From the NCBI GenBank assembly GCA_016789865.1, contig JAEUPC010000034.1:1-58981 (forward strand): DNA of 58,981 bases. Direction: 5' to 3'. The notes below the pieces were generated by a model. The model did not search any database. It was not told the DNA's origin and was given only the letters and a program-made list of their open reading frames with translations. A program made the position numbers and the translations under genes. The stretch is from Rubrivivax sp. Lineage in GTDB: Bacteria > Pseudomonadota > Gammaproteobacteria > Burkholderiales > Burkholderiaceae_C. Below, piece after piece: positions 1 to 11,994 of this stretch; position 1 is the stretch's first letter, and the number at the start of each line of letters is the position of its first letter.

Positions 1-273
1 GACCACGCCGATGAAGGCGAAGCTGGAACCCAGGTAGCTGGGCACCTTGCCGCCGGTGACGACGAAGAAGATGAGCGTGCCGATGCCGCTCATCAGGATG
101 GCCACGTTGGGGTCGAAGCCCATCAGGATCGGCGCCAGCACGGTGGCGCCGAACATCGCGATGACATGCTGCACGCCCATCGCCGCGGTCTGCGGCCAGG
201 GCAGGCGTTCGTCGGGGGCCACCACGTCGCCGGGGGCGGGGCGCACTTCGCGCCACGAAAGCATCGAGCTCAT
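1..273 (-). CDS. NCS2-family nucleobase permease, N-terminal part (runs off the window)
   Basis: This is the first 91 codons of an inner-membrane nucleobase:cation symporter of the NCS2 (uracil/xanthine permease, UraA/RutG-like) family. The reading frame is open to the window edge. Family hallmarks visible are the conserved start of TM1 ([19 protein letters not shown], residues about 24-42), the APILMGFDP loop, and [16 protein letters not shown] near the cut edge, which is the conserved NCS2 re-entrant strand. The ATG at 273 is preceded by GAGGAG at good spacing. It lies 261 bp downstream of mtnP on the same strand. MtnP releases a free purine base, so a purine substrate is a reasonable guess, but the first 91 residues do not separate uracil, xanthine and adenine carriers. 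Confidence 0.9.
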   Translation of the reverse strand, partial: MSSMLSWREVRPAPGDVVAPDERLPWPQTAAMGVQHVIAMFGATVLAPILMGFDPNVAILMSGIGTLIFFVVTGGKVPSYLGSSFAFIGVV

Positions 274-534
274 GGGTGTGTCTCCTCGTTGTTGTGCGGC
301 CTGGCGCATCAGCCATCAGGTGACGGCCGCGGTGCACCGGGGGCCGAACCCGGCGCTGCGCGGGCGTGATGCTGGTGCCGCGGCGGCGCGCTCACAAGGC
401 GGGTGAACACGGGGGGCGGTGCCAAGGCGGTGCCGCGTGATCCGTGCAGGCGGAACACGTGGTGTCGGCGCTTCACGCGCCGGGCACGCGTGGCAGCCAG
501 GCCGCCGCGCGCTGGCACGCGACGTCGCAGGCGC

Positions 535-1380
535 TCAGCGGCGCAGCACGGCCAGCCAGTCGCGCTGCTGGGCGGTGAGCGCGGTGTCGGGCGTCATCAC
601 CGCGTCGGCCAGTGCGGTGCGGATCTCGGGTTCGGGTTCGGGCAGCGGCGAGAGCAGCAGCGCATCGATGACGCGCCGGGCCTGGCCGAGGCTTTGCGCG
701 TAGCGCTCGAAGATGGCCGCGACGCTGGCGTGCTGGCCCGGGTCGTCGAGCCAGCAGTCGTAGTCGGTGACCACGGCCATCGTCGCGTAGGCGATCTGTG
801 CCTCGCGCGCGAGGAAGGCCTCGGGCACGTTGGTCATGCCCACCAGGTGGCAGCCGGCCTGGCGCATGAAGAAGCTCTCGGCCTGTGTGCCCAGCCGCGG
901 CCCTTCGACGCAGGCGTAGGTGAGGCCGCGGTGCACCGGCACGCCCACGCGCTGCGCCGCAGCCTGCACCGCGCCGACGAGCCGGCCGCTCACCGGCTTG
1001 GCGGTGGAGATGTGCGCCGCGACGCCGCGGCCGAAGAAGGTGCGCTCGCGCGTGCCGCGTGTCCAGTCGAAGTACTGCTCGGGCATCGCCAGGTCGCCTG
1101 GCGCCAGCCGGTGCGCGAGGCTGCCCACCGCCGAGACGCTGAGCAGCATCGTCGCCCCGGCGCGCTTCAGCGCAAAGACGTTGGCGCGGTAGTTCACCTC
1201 GTGCGGCAGCAGGCGGGGGCCCTTGCCGTGGCGCGCCAGGAAGGCCAGCCGCCGGCCGTGCAGCGTGCCGATGCTCACCTCGCCCGAGGCTTCGCCGAAC
1301 GGCGTGGGCTCGTCGATGCGCTGCTCGATGTGCAGCCCGGCGAGTTCATAGAGGCCGCTGCCTCCGACGATGGCGAGCAT
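535..1380 (-). CDS. mtnP: S-methyl-5'-thioadenosine phosphorylase (MTAP-type)
   Basis: This cytosolic nucleoside phosphorylase of 281 residues, the usual length for the trimeric MTAP/PNP family, would cleave methylthioadenosine from polyamine synthesis into adenine and methylthioribose-1-phosphate. It begins with the phosphate-binding segment AIVGGSGLY (residues 3-11). RHGKG follows near residue 50 and MTNVPEA in the substrate pocket. The TDYDCW motif near residue 215 carries the two aspartates that in MTAP contact the 6-amino group of adenine, which favours MTAP over the methylthioinosine-specific enzymes. A 90-bp gap separates it from the crotonase-like gene upstream, and the nucleobase permease follows on the same strand, so a salvage operon is likely. 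Confidence 0.93.
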   Translation of the reverse strand: MLAIVGGSGLYELAGLHIEQRIDEPTPFGEASGEVSIGTLHGRRLAFLARHGKGPRLLPHEVNYRANVFALKRAGATMLLSVSAVGSLAHRLAPGDLAMPEQYFDWTRGTRERTFFGRGVAAHISTAKPVSGRLVGAVQAAAQRVGVPVHRGLTYACVEGPRLGTQAESFFMRQAGCHLVGMTNVPEAFLAREAQIAYATMAVVTDYDCWLDDPGQHASVAAIFERYAQSLGQARRVIDALLLSPLPEPEPEIRTALADAVMTPDTALTAQQRDWLAVLRR

Positions 1381-1470
1381 GGGGTTCTCCTGGCGTGGAA
1401 AGGGGCGGCGGCAGCAGCGTGCGGGCGCGCGGGCGCGTGGTCCGGTCAGCAGAGGGCAGGACCGTTGCGC

Positions 1471-2253
1471 TCAGCGACCCTCGAAGCGCGGCGCGCGCTT
1501 TTCGGCAAAGGCCGCGAGGCCTTCGCGCAGATCGGCGCTGGCACCGCAACGGGCTTCGCGTTCGCGCAGGCGGGCGAGCACGACGTCGCCGCGTGCCACC
1601 TCGTTGAGCGACTGCTTCATGCCCTGCAGCGCCAGCGGCGCGCCGGCCAGCAGGCTGGTGGCGAGGGCCTCGACTTCGGCGTCCAGCCGCTCGGGCGCGA
1701 CGAGCACGTCGAGGTAACCCAGCCGCCGCAGCTCGTCGGCAGGCACCGTCTCGGCCAGCAGGAACAGGCGCTTGGCCGCAGGCAGGCCGAGCCGCGACAC
1801 GTAGCGCCGCAGCCCGCTCGGGTAGTAGTGCAGCCCGAGGCGCGCCGCGGGCATGCGCAGCTCCATGCCCTGCACGCCGACGCGGAAGTCGCAGGCCAGC
1901 GCCAGGTCGGTGGCGCCGCCGAACACGCCGCCGTTCAGCCGCGCGATGGTGGGCACCGGCAGCGCTTCCAGCGCATCGACCGTGCGCTCGAAGAGCTGCG
2001 GGTCGGCGGTGCCGTCGCTGCCTTCGCCCAGCTGGTCGATGTTGAAGCCGGCGCAGAACAGCCGCCCCTTGCCTGTGAGCACCACCACGCGCAGCGTGGC
2101 GTCGGTGGCCAGCCGCGCGAAGTGCGCCTGCAGCGCGAGCAGATCCTCGCGGTGCAGGCGGTTGAGGTGCTGCGGGCGGACGAGCGTGATGGTCGCCCGG
2201 CCCGGGGCCGGGAAGCTCAGCTCGGGCGGTCCGCCGGGGGTTGTTGCGGCCAT
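1471..2253 (-). CDS. Enoyl-CoA hydratase/isomerase (crotonase) family protein
   Basis: This 260-residue single-domain crotonase-fold protein acts on CoA thioesters. The oxyanion-hole segments are present: FCAGFN around residue 70 and NGGVFGGATDLALACDF around residues 110-126. By eye, the two catalytic glutamates of true enoyl-CoA hydratase (E144 and E164 in the rat enzyme) fall on Asp in ATDLALACD and on Ala in MPAARLGL. Simple hydration is therefore doubtful, and an isomerase, hydrolase or lyase role is possible. It sits between serA (113 bp upstream) and mtnP (90 bp downstream) on the same strand with no CoA-pathway neighbour, so its substrate cannot be read from context. Confidence 0.88.
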   Translation of the reverse strand: MAATTPGGPPELSFPAPGRATITLVRPQHLNRLHREDLLALQAHFARLATDATLRVVVLTGKGRLFCAGFNIDQLGEGSDGTADPQLFERTVDALEALPVPTIARLNGGVFGGATDLALACDFRVGVQGMELRMPAARLGLHYYPSGLRRYVSRLGLPAAKRLFLLAETVPADELRRLGYLDVLVAPERLDAEVEALATSLLAGAPLALQGMKQSLNEVARGDVVLARLREREARCGASADLREGLAAFAEKRAPRFEGR

Positions 2254-2366
2254 CTTGGGCTATGCACCGTGTGGCCCGACCCGGCGGCCCTGGCGCAGCC
2301 GGGTGAATCGAGGCGCTGGCGGCGCCCTTCTGGCGAGCCCGCGCGCGCCGGGCGCACGCGCCGGCT

Positions 2367-3569
2367 TCATGGCTCAGGGAGGTAGCGCACGCTCAGCACG
2401 CCGTGGATGCCGCGCAGCGCACCGAGCACCGCGTCGGCCACGGGGCTGTCCACATCCACCAGCGTGTAGGCCATCGCACCCTTGCTCTTGTTGACCATGT
2501 TGTGGATGTTCAGCCCCGCCTGCGCCATCGTCGTGCTGATCTGGCCCAGCATGTTGGGCACGTTGCTGTTGGCGATGGCCACGCGCCAGCGGCTCTCGCG
2601 CTCCATGCTCACGCTCGGAAAGTTCACGGCGTTGGCCACCTGGCCGTGCTCGAGGTAGGCGCGCAGCTGGTCGACCACCATCACCGCGCAGTTCTCCTCG
2701 GCCTCGCGCGTGCTGGCGCCCAGGTGCGGCAGCGCCACGATGCGCGGGTGGCCGAGCGTGGCCGCGCTGGGGAAGTCGCACACGTAATAGGCCAGACGCT
2801 CGCTGGCCAGCGCTTCCAGCATCGCCGAGTCGCTGACCACGCCCTCGCGGCTGAAGTTGAGCAGCACCGCGCCCTGGCGCATGAGGCCGATGTTGGCGTC
2901 GTTGACCAGCCCGCGCGTGGCGTCCAGCAGCGGCACGTGCACGGAGACGAAGTGCGCGCTGCGCAACACCTCGTTGACGCTGGTGGCGCGCTTGACCTGC
3001 GAGGGCAGGCTCCAGGCGGCGTCGACCGTGATCTCCGGGTCGTAGCCGAGCACGTTCATGCCCAGGCGGATGGCCGCGTCGGCAACCAGGCAGCCGATCT
3101 TGCCCAGGCCGATGATGCCCAGCGTCTGACCGGCGATCTCGAAGCCGGCGAACGCCTTCTTGCCGTCTTCGACCGCCTTGTCGAGGTCGGCATCGTCGGC
3201 CCTCAGGCCGGCGACGAACGCCTGCGCCGGCGCCAGGTTGCGCGCCGCCATCAGCATGCCGGCGAGCACCAGCTCCTTCACCGCGTTGGCGTTGGCGCCC
3301 GGCGCGTTGAACACCGGTGCGCCGCGTTCGCTCATCGCGGCCACCGGGATGTTGTTGGTGCCGGCGCCGGCGCGGCCGATGGCCTTCACGCTGGCGGGAA
3401 TCGCCATCTGGTGCATGTCGGCGCTGCGCACCAGCACGGCCACCGGGTCGCTCACGTCCTTGCCGACGCGGTAGCGCTCGGCGGGCAGGCGAGACAGGCC
3501 ACTGGCGGAGATGGCGTTCAGCACCAGCACGCCGTGGCGCTGGTTTGCGCCTGGGTTGCCCTCAGCCAT
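2367..3569 (-). CDS. serA: D-3-phosphoglycerate dehydrogenase
   Basis: This NAD-dependent dehydrogenase catalyses the first committed step of serine synthesis, 3-phosphoglycerate to 3-phosphohydroxypyruvate. The 400-residue protein has a 2-hydroxyacid dehydrogenase catalytic domain, a Rossmann domain with GIIGLGKIG near residue 150, and a C-terminal ACT domain (about residues 325-400, [18 protein letters not shown]) that in this family binds serine for feedback control. Catalytic Arg ([10 protein letters not shown]) and His ([14 protein letters not shown]) are visible. It is the short ACT-only form without the extra intervening domain. The ATG overlaps the 3' end of serC by 8 nt, so the two are translationally coupled. 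Confidence 0.96.
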   Translation of the reverse strand: MAEGNPGANQRHGVLVLNAISASGLSRLPAERYRVGKDVSDPVAVLVRSADMHQMAIPASVKAIGRAGAGTNNIPVAAMSERGAPVFNAPGANANAVKELVLAGMLMAARNLAPAQAFVAGLRADDADLDKAVEDGKKAFAGFEIAGQTLGIIGLGKIGCLVADAAIRLGMNVLGYDPEITVDAAWSLPSQVKRATSVNEVLRSAHFVSVHVPLLDATRGLVNDANIGLMRQGAVLLNFSREGVVSDSAMLEALASERLAYYVCDFPSAATLGHPRIVALPHLGASTREAEENCAVMVVDQLRAYLEHGQVANAVNFPSVSMERESRWRVAIANSNVPNMLGQISTTMAQAGLNIHNMVNKSKGAMAYTLVDVDSPVADAVLGALRGIHGVLSVRYLPEP

Positions 3570-4644
3570 GCTTCGCCTCGAAGTCCTTCATGTATGCGAC
3601 GAGCGTGCGCACGCCCTCGATCGGCATCGCGTTGTAGATGGAGGCGCGCATGCCGCCCACCGAGCGGTGGCCCTTGAGCTGCACCATGCCGGCGGCCTCG
3701 GCGCCCTTCAGGAATGCGGCGTCCAGGGTCTGGTCCTTCAGCTTGAACGGCACGTTCATCCAGCTGCGGCAATCCCTGGCCACTGGCGCCTGGTAGAAGG
3801 CCGTCGTTTCCAGGTAGTCGTACAGCAGCGCCGCCTTGGCGCGGTTGTGCGCTTCCATCGCCGGCAGGCCGCCCTGGGCTTCGAGCCACTTGAACACCAG
3901 CCCGGCGATGTAGATCGCGTAGGTGGGTGGCGTGTTGTACATGCTGTCGTTGTCGGCCACCGTCTTGTAGTCGAAGGCCGAGGGCAGCAGCGGGTGCGGC
4001 TGGCCGAGCAGCCCTTCGTGCACGATGACGATGGTCAGGCCGGCCGGGCCGATGTTCTTCTGTGCGCCGGCGTAGATGCAGCCGAACTTCGCCACCTGCA
4101 CCGGCCGCGATAGGATGTCGCTGCTCATGTCGGCCACCAGCGGCACGCCGCCGACCTCGGGCGTGAAGTGGTACTGCACGCCGCCGATCGTCTCGTTGCT
4201 GCAGATGTGCACGTAGGCCGCGGCCGGGTCGAGCTTCCACTCGGCGCGCGGCGGGACGGTGGTGTAGCCGCTGGCCTCGGCGCTGGCCGCCACGTTCACC
4301 TTGGCGTACTTCTTGGCCTCCTTGATGCTCTTCCTGCTCCACTCGCCGGTGTCGATGAAATCGATGCCGGCTTTGCCGCGCAGCAGGTTCATCGGCACGA
4401 TGGCGTTCTCGGCGATCGCGCCGCCCTGCATGAACAGCACCTTGTAGTTCGCGGGCACCGCCAGCAGCTGGCGCAGCAGGGCTTCGGCCTCGGCGGCGAT
4501 GGCGATGAACTCCTTGCCGCGGTGGCTCATCTCCATCACGCTCATGCCCGAGCCGTGCCAGTCGAGCATCTCTTCGGCGGCCTCGCGCAGCACGGGCTCG
4601 GGCAGCGCCGCGGGGCCGGCGCTGAAGTTGAAGACGCGGGTCAT
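3562..4644 (-). CDS. serC: Phosphoserine aminotransferase
   Basis: This PLP-dependent class V aminotransferase converts 3-phosphohydroxypyruvate and glutamate to phosphoserine, directly after SerA, and in the family can also serve pyridoxine synthesis. At 360 residues it has the usual length. It starts with [14 protein letters not shown], carries the HRGKEF phosphate-binding segment near residue 45, and has the PLP lysine in [12 protein letters not shown] near residue 195. The ATG at 4644 is preferred over the in-frame TTG at 4653 because it has GGAAGG upstream and matches the family N-terminus. serC is first of the serC-serA pair, and the 215 bp up to katG must hold divergent promoters. Confidence 0.97.
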   Translation of the reverse strand: MTRVFNFSAGPAALPEPVLREAAEEMLDWHGSGMSVMEMSHRGKEFIAIAAEAEALLRQLLAVPANYKVLFMQGGAIAENAIVPMNLLRGKAGIDFIDTGEWSRKSIKEAKKYAKVNVAASAEASGYTTVPPRAEWKLDPAAAYVHICSNETIGGVQYHFTPEVGGVPLVADMSSDILSRPVQVAKFGCIYAGAQKNIGPAGLTIVIVHEGLLGQPHPLLPSAFDYKTVADNDSMYNTPPTYAIYIAGLVFKWLEAQGGLPAMEAHNRAKAALLYDYLETTAFYQAPVARDCRSWMNVPFKLKDQTLDAAFLKGAEAAGMVQLKGHRSVGGMRASIYNAMPIEGVRTLVAYMKDFEAKHG

Positions 4645-7082
<2,438 letters not shown>

Positions 7083-7120
7083 AGCACCGCGGCGTGGTGG
7101 GCAGCAGCCGGCGCGCTGGG

Positions 7121-8386
7121 CTAACGCTCGACGCGCCGCCCCAGCTGCTGCATCTCCTCGATCGAGATCACGCGGTCGGTCTCGATCTTGCCGCCGGTGA
7201 TCTTCCACACCAGCGCCGGCCCGGTGACGTCGCCGTTCGCGTCGAACTCCACCGGCCCGGTGGCGCCGTTGTACTTGATCGGCTTGCCGGCCTTGATCAG
7301 CTCCACGGCCTTCTTGAACTCCGCCGGCCCCGTGCCCACCGCGGTGCCGTTGGCGGCGTGCACCTGGCGGATGGCCTCGCGGATGCTCGGGCCGGTGAGG
7401 TCCTTGGCAATGTTCATCGCCAGGCCCAGCACCATCACCGCGTCGTACTGCGTGTGCACGCCGGGGCCCTTGCTGTCGGTCTTGAACTTTTCCTCGAAGG
7501 CCTTGTTGAAGGCGTCGACATGGGGGCCGGCGACCTGCGCGTTGTCCATGCCGAAGAAATCTTCGACGAACTGCGCGCCCACGCCGTTGACGAAGTCCAG
7601 CGTGCGCATCGAGTTGTTCAGCGCCACGCGCTTGGGGCCGCCCAGGCTCAGCCACTCGCGCACGATGGTCACCGCGTCCTTCGGGAAGCCGATGAGCAGC
7701 AGCGATTCGGGCTTGGCCGCCAGCGCCCGCGTGACCTCGGCGCGGTAGCTCGGCTGGTTGTCGTTGTAGGGCACCTCCACCGCGATGTCGCCGCCCAGCT
7801 TGCCCGCGGCGGTGCGGTAGAAGCCCAGCATGTCCTTGCCGAAGTCGGTGTTGACGTAGATGACGGCGGTCTTCTTGAAGCCGCGGCGTGCGGTCTCGCT
7901 GGCCGTGGCGAAGGCCTGCGTCTTGGAGGTGGGAATGGTGCGGAAGAAGTAGCCGCCCGAGCGCCCGTCCAGCGTGAAGGGGCTGGCCGTCGAGCAGCAG
8001 GTGACCTGCACCACCTTCGAAGGCGCCGTCACCGCGGAGATGATGGGGCCGGTGACACCCGAGCTGATGGTGCCGGTGAAGGCGGCCACCTTCACCACTT
8101 CGACCAGGTACTTGGCGGCATCCACGCCGACGGTGGGCTGGCCCTGGTCATCGCGCAGGATGAACTGCACCGGGCAGCCCTTGATGCCGCCGCCGGCGTT
8201 GATGTGCTCGAAGGCCAGTTCGGCGGCCTGCGAGATCTTCTTGGTGATCGGCGCCATCGAGCCGGTGAGCGGCAGGATGCCGCCCACCTTCACCGGGCAA
8301 CCGGCCTGCGCCTGCGCGGCGCCGGCGGCCCACAGCAAGGCTGCGCCGATGGCGGCGCCACGGGCCAGAGTTCGAATGAATTTCAT
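7121..8386 (-). CDS. LIV-type ABC transporter periplasmic substrate-binding protein
   Basis: This is the periplasmic binding protein of the adjacent ABC importer (Peripla_BP_6/LivJ family, 421 residues). It opens with an n-region MKFIRTLARG, a hydrophobic core and a likely signal-peptidase site AQA|QAG near residue 25. KVGGILPLTGSMAP is the usual first strand of the family, and NTDFGKDMLGFYRTA marks the second lobe. The ATG at 8386 has GAGGAG upstream. It is last in the operon, 99 bp after the permease, and probably sets substrate specificity. LIV-type proteins also bind aromatic acids, amides and urea, so the branched-chain label should not be taken literally. The operon enzymes suggest an aromatic amino-acid-like or lactam ligand. 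Confidence 0.93.
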   Translation of the reverse strand: MKFIRTLARGAAIGAALLWAAGAAQAQAGCPVKVGGILPLTGSMAPITKKISQAAELAFEHINAGGGIKGCPVQFILRDDQGQPTVGVDAAKYLVEVVKVAAFTGTISSGVTGPIISAVTAPSKVVQVTCCSTASPFTLDGRSGGYFFRTIPTSKTQAFATASETARRGFKKTAVIYVNTDFGKDMLGFYRTAAGKLGGDIAVEVPYNDNQPSYRAEVTRALAAKPESLLLIGFPKDAVTIVREWLSLGGPKRVALNNSMRTLDFVNGVGAQFVEDFFGMDNAQVAGPHVDAFNKAFEEKFKTDSKGPGVHTQYDAVMVLGLAMNIAKDLTGPSIREAIRQVHAANGTAVGTGPAEFKKAVELIKAGKPIKYNGATGPVEFDANGDVTGPALVWKITGGKIETDRVISIEEMQQLGRRVER

Positions 8387-8485
8387 CGAGCGTCTCCTCT
8401 TTGGACTGATCAACACAAGGCTGAAGCGGGGGCGGTGGCGCGCGAGGCCACGAGAGGCCCCGCCCGGCTTCCGATGCGGCCCAGC

Positions 8486-9433
8486 CTACCCGCTGGCATG
8501 CCGCGACACAACGGCTTCTTCCCCGATCAGCCCGCGCGGGCGCTTCAGCAGCATCAGCACCAGCGCCAGGCCGATCAGGATGACTTGCACCGCCGCGCCC
8601 TGCGCCGCATGCGCGGGGGGCAGCAGCTTGGTGACGGCGATGCCCGACAGCGTCCAGATCGCCCACACCACCAGCGCGCCCAGCAAGGCGCCGCGGTTGT
8701 TGCCGCTGCCGCCGACGATGAGCATCGTCCACACCTGGAAGGTGAGGATCGGCAGGAAGTCGAACGGGCTGACGAAGCCGATGAAGCCCACGTACAGCGC
8801 GCCCGCCAGCCCCATCAGCGTGGAGCCGATGACGAACGCCTCGAGCCGGAAGCGCCCGGCCGCCTTGCCCAGCGCCACGGCGGCCACTTCGTCTTCGCGA
8901 ATGGCCCGCAGCACGCGGCCCCACGGCGAGCGCAGCATGCGCTCCAGCCCCCAGTAGGCCAGCGCCACGATGCCGGCCAGCAGCACGAGGTAGGCGCCGT
9001 TGAACGCCGCCGGCGTGGTGAAGAACTCCGAAAGCGGCTTGCCCAGCCGCGTGAGGCCGTTGGGCCCGCCGGTGAGTTCGGCCCAGTTCAGCGTGACGAG
9101 CTGGATGGCCACCGCGATGCCGAACGAGCTGATGGCCAGGTAGTCGCCGCGCAGCCGGATGGTGATGCGGCCGATGAGCCACGCGGCCAGCGCCGTGACC
9201 GCCATCGCACCGGCGAGCCCGAGGCTCCAGTGCCAGCCGAAGTTGCCCAGGTGGTCGGGCAGCGGCGCCGCCGTGAGGATGGCATGCGTGTAGCCGCCGA
9301 TGGCATAGAAGCCCACGACCCCGGCATTGAACAGCCCCGTGAAGCCCCACTGCAGGTTCAGCCCCAGCGTGACCAGCGCGAGGATCAGCACCACGCAGGC
9401 GAAGAAGACGAGGTAGGAGGCGATGCCGCTCAC
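8486..9433 (-). CDS. livM: LIV-type ABC transporter permease (LivM-like)
   Basis: This inner-membrane permease of 315 residues has about eight hydrophobic segments and is the LivM-type half of the importer. Family segments visible are LGLNLQWGFTGLFNAGVVGFYAIGG with the gaps typical of BPD_transp_2, the GDYLAISSFGIA cytoplasmic loop, and LRAIREDEVAAVALGK, the EAA-like loop that contacts the ATPase. It starts with GTG at 9433, 31 bp after livH. The C-terminus is KRPRGLIGEE followed by a short tail. It pairs with the LivH-like permease to form the channel. Confidence 0.93.
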   Translation of the reverse strand: MSGIASYLVFFACVVLILALVTLGLNLQWGFTGLFNAGVVGFYAIGGYTHAILTAAPLPDHLGNFGWHWSLGLAGAMAVTALAAWLIGRITIRLRGDYLAISSFGIAVAIQLVTLNWAELTGGPNGLTRLGKPLSEFFTTPAAFNGAYLVLLAGIVALAYWGLERMLRSPWGRVLRAIREDEVAAVALGKAAGRFRLEAFVIGSTLMGLAGALYVGFIGFVSPFDFLPILTFQVWTMLIVGGSGNNRGALLGALVVWAIWTLSGIAVTKLLPPAHAAQGAAVQVILIGLALVLMLLKRPRGLIGEEAVVSRHASG

Positions 9434-9464
9434 TGGAATGCTCTTCGCACCAAGACCGCCGGCC

Positions 9465-10388
9465 TCACCGGTCGCCCTCGCGCCGCTCGCCGAACAGGCC
9501 CTGCGGCCGGGCGAGCAGCACGACCAGCAGCAGCGCGAAGCTCATCGCCGGCTTGTAGCCCGGGCTCACGACGAGCAGCAGCACGTTTTCGGCCAGGCCC
9601 ACCGCCAGCCCGCCGATCACCGCACCGGCCAGGCTGCCCACGCCGCCGAGGATGGCCGCGGCGAAGAGCGAAAGCAGCAGGCTGCCGCCGATCTCCGGGT
9701 TGACCTGCGGCGTGAGGCCCTGGAACACGCCGGCCAGCGCGGCCAATGCACCACCCAGCAGCCAGGTCGTGCGGATCACGCGCTCCACCTCGATGCCGCA
9801 GGCCGCGGCCAGCGCCGGGCTCTCGGCCGCTGCGCGCAGGGCCACGCCGGTGCGGCTGCGCGCGAGCCACTGGTGCAGCGCCACCACCACGAGCAGCGTG
9901 ACCACCAGGATGGCCACCTGGTTGGGCAGCACGCGCACGCCGGGCAGCACCTCGGCGGCCATCTGCAGCTCGCGTGTGTAAAAGCGCGAGTCGTGGCCCC
10001 AGAACAGCACGATCAGGTGCCGCATCACGAGCCCCAGGCCGAACGAGGCGAACACCAGCGTCAGATGCCCGGCGCCGCCGGCGCGCAGCGGCCGGAACAC
10101 CAGCCGGTCCACCGCCCAGGCCAGCGCGCCGGCGAGCGCCATCGCCACCGCCGTGGCCAGCCACAGGCCGAAGCCGAACGACAGCCCCAGGCTCGGCGCC
10201 CCGGCGCCGACGAAGCCGACGATCACCAGCGCGATGTAGCCGCCCCAGGTCAGCAGCTCGGCGTGCGCGAAATTCGCGAAGCGCATGATCTGCATCGTGA
10301 AGCTGATGCCGATGGCGCCCAGCGCGATGACCGCGCCGGTGAGCACCCCGTCGGCGAGGGCTTGGCCCAGCATCATCGAGCCGAACAT
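9465..10388 (-). CDS. livH: LIV-type ABC transporter permease (LivH-like)
   Basis: This inner-membrane permease of 307 residues is the LivH-type partner in the importer. It begins MFGSMMLGQALADGVLTGAV, with the family segment MQIMRFANFAHAELLTWGGY near residues 32-51. The cytoplasmic coupling loop is LRAAAESPALAAACGIEVE and the C-terminus ends LLARPQGLFGERREGDR. The ATG at 10388 overlaps the livF stop codon by one base (TGATG), a re-initiation junction, so a fixed translation ratio with the ATPase is likely. Confidence 0.94.
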   Translation of the reverse strand: MFGSMMLGQALADGVLTGAVIALGAIGISFTMQIMRFANFAHAELLTWGGYIALVIVGFVGAGAPSLGLSFGFGLWLATAVAMALAGALAWAVDRLVFRPLRAGGAGHLTLVFASFGLGLVMRHLIVLFWGHDSRFYTRELQMAAEVLPGVRVLPNQVAILVVTLLVVVALHQWLARSRTGVALRAAAESPALAAACGIEVERVIRTTWLLGGALAALAGVFQGLTPQVNPEIGGSLLLSLFAAAILGGVGSLAGAVIGGLAVGLAENVLLLVVSPGYKPAMSFALLLVVLLARPQGLFGERREGDR

Positions 10389-11200
10389 CAGGCCGGTTCC
10401 TTTGCCGCAGCTGCCAACCCGGCTGCCCCGGCCACCGCCGTGCGCCCGCCGAGGAAGGCCAGCGCCACCTGCGGGTCGCTCAGCAGTTCGCCCGCCGCCC
10501 CTTCGATGCGGTTGCGGCCTTCGGCCAGCACATAGCCGCGGTGCGAGTGCTTCAGCGCCCCCTTGGCGTTCTGCTCCACCATCAGCACGGCCACGCCGGT
10601 GGCGGCCAGCGCGCGCACACGCATGAACACCTCTTCCACCAGCAGCGGAGACAACCCCGCGGTGGGCTCGTCCAGCACCACGAGCAACGGGTCGGTCATC
10701 AGCGCGCGCGCCACGGCCAGCATCTGGCGCTGCCCGCCCGACAGCGTGCGCGCCTTGTCGCGGCGCTTGGCGGCCAGCGCCGGGAACACCTCGTAGGCGC
10801 GGTCGAGCCGGGCCGCCAGCAGCCGCGGGTCGGCCAGCAGGTGGGCACCGGCGCGCAGGTTGTCGTGGATGGTCAGCGTGGTGAACACGTTGGCCGTCTG
10901 CGGCACGTAGCCCACGCCGGCGGCGATGACCTCGTGCGCGGGCAGGCCGGTGATCTCGCGCGCGCCGAGCATGACGCGCCCGCTTTCCACCGGCACCAGG
11001 CCGACCACGGCCTTCAGCAGCGTGCTCTTGCCGGCGCCATTGGGGCCGATGATCGTGACCACCTCGCCGGCCGCCACGGTGAGCGAGGCGCCATGCACGA
11101 TCGGCAACCCGCGCACGTAGCCGGCGACCAGCGCCTGCACGGCGAGCAGGGGCGCTGCGCTGCCGGCCGTGCTTGCGGCCTCGGTGCCCACCGTGTTCAA
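10388..11200 (-). CDS. livF: LIV-type ABC transporter ATP-binding protein (LivF-like)
   Basis: This is one of two ATPase subunits of the importer, 270 residues. Walker A is GPNGAGKST, the ABC signature is LSGGQRQMLAVARAL and Walker B is LLVVLDEPTAGLSP, all in the short LivF form. The start is the TTG at 11200. It overlaps the livG stop (TTGA) and has a perfect AGGAGG seven bases upstream, whereas the first in-frame ATG lies 141 bp further up inside livG. A GTG at 11191 is the alternative. A roughly 15-residue polar N-terminal extension precedes the usual family start LLAVQALVAGY. Confidence 0.93.
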   Translation of the reverse strand: MNTVGTEAASTAGSAAPLLAVQALVAGYVRGLPIVHGASLTVAAGEVVTIIGPNGAGKSTLLKAVVGLVPVESGRVMLGAREITGLPAHEVIAAGVGYVPQTANVFTTLTIHDNLRAGAHLLADPRLLAARLDRAYEVFPALAAKRRDKARTLSGGQRQMLAVARALMTDPLLVVLDEPTAGLSPLLVEEVFMRVRALAATGVAVLMVEQNAKGALKHSHRGYVLAEGRNRIEGAAGELLSDPQVALAFLGGRTAVAGAAGLAAAAKEPA

Positions 11201-11994
11201 GCCGCGGCCTCCTGCGCCGGGGCCGGTGCGCCCGGGACTTCGCCAAGGTAGGCATCGAGCACGCGGCGGTCGCTGCGGATGCTCGCCGCGTCGCCTTGCG
11301 TGACCACCCGCCCGCCCATCATCACGACGATCGGCGCGCACACGCTCATCACCAGGTCCATGTTGTGCTCGATGACGAGGAAGCTGATGCCGCGTTCGCG
11401 GTTAAGCCTCACGATGCGCTCGACCAGCGTCTCGAGCAGCGCCGGGTTGACGCCGGCGGCCGGCTCGTCCAGCAGGATGAGCCGCGGCTCGATCATCAGC
11501 ACGCGCGCCAGCTCCAGCAGCTTGTGCTGCCCGCCGGAGAGCTGGCCCGCCAGCTCGGCGGCCTTGCCGGCCAGGGCGCACAACTCCAGCACCGCCATGG
11601 CCTGCTCGCGGGCGCGGCGTTCTTCGGCGGCAATGCGCGTGCCGCCCAGCCAGTTGCGCCAGAAGCGCTCGCCAGCCTGCGCGGCGGGCACCAGCATCAG
11701 GTTCTCCAGCACCGTCATCTGCGCGAAGGGCCGCGGCACCTGGAACGTGCGCGCCAGCCCGCGGTGGAAGATGCGCTCGGGCGGCTCGCCGGTGATGCGC
11801 TGGCCGGCGAAGAAGATCTCGCCGGCATCGGGTGCCAGCGCGCCGGCGACCAGGTTGAACAGCGTCGTCTTGCCCGCGCCATTGGGGCCGATGAGGCCGG
11901 TGATGCGGCTGGCCTCGACGTCCAGCGTCACGCCGTCCACCGCGGCCAGGCTGCCGAAGCTGCGGCGCAGCTGCCGCAATTCGAGCAGCGCCAT
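11197..11994 (-). CDS. livG: LIV-type ABC transporter ATP-binding protein (LivG-like)
   Basis: This second ATPase subunit has 265 residues in the LivG form. Walker A is GPNGAGKTTLFN, the Q-loop region is GLARTFQVPRPFAQMTVLEN, the signature is LSGGQHKLLELARVL and Walker B is LILLDEPAAGVNP. The C-terminal BCA_ABC extension (VLDAYLGEV) typical of LivG is present. The ATG at 11994 overlaps the ridA stop by one base (TGATG), placing the transporter genes in the same transcript as the enzymes upstream. Confidence 0.95.
   Translation of the reverse strand: MALLELRQLRRSFGSLAAVDGVTLDVEASRITGLIGPNGAGKTTLFNLVAGALAPDAGEIFFAGQRITGEPPERIFHRGLARTFQVPRPFAQMTVLENLMLVPAAQAGERFWRNWLGGTRIAAEERRAREQAMAVLELCALAGKAAELAGQLSGGQHKLLELARVLMIEPRLILLDEPAAGVNPALLETLVERIVRLNRERGISFLVIEHNMDLVMSVCAPIVVMMGGRVVTQGDAASIRSDRRVLDAYLGEVPGAPAPAQEAAA

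Noticed and set aside
7083-7120. Rho-independent terminator between katG and the binding-protein gene
   Set aside because: No stem with a T-run on either strand in the 38-bp gap.
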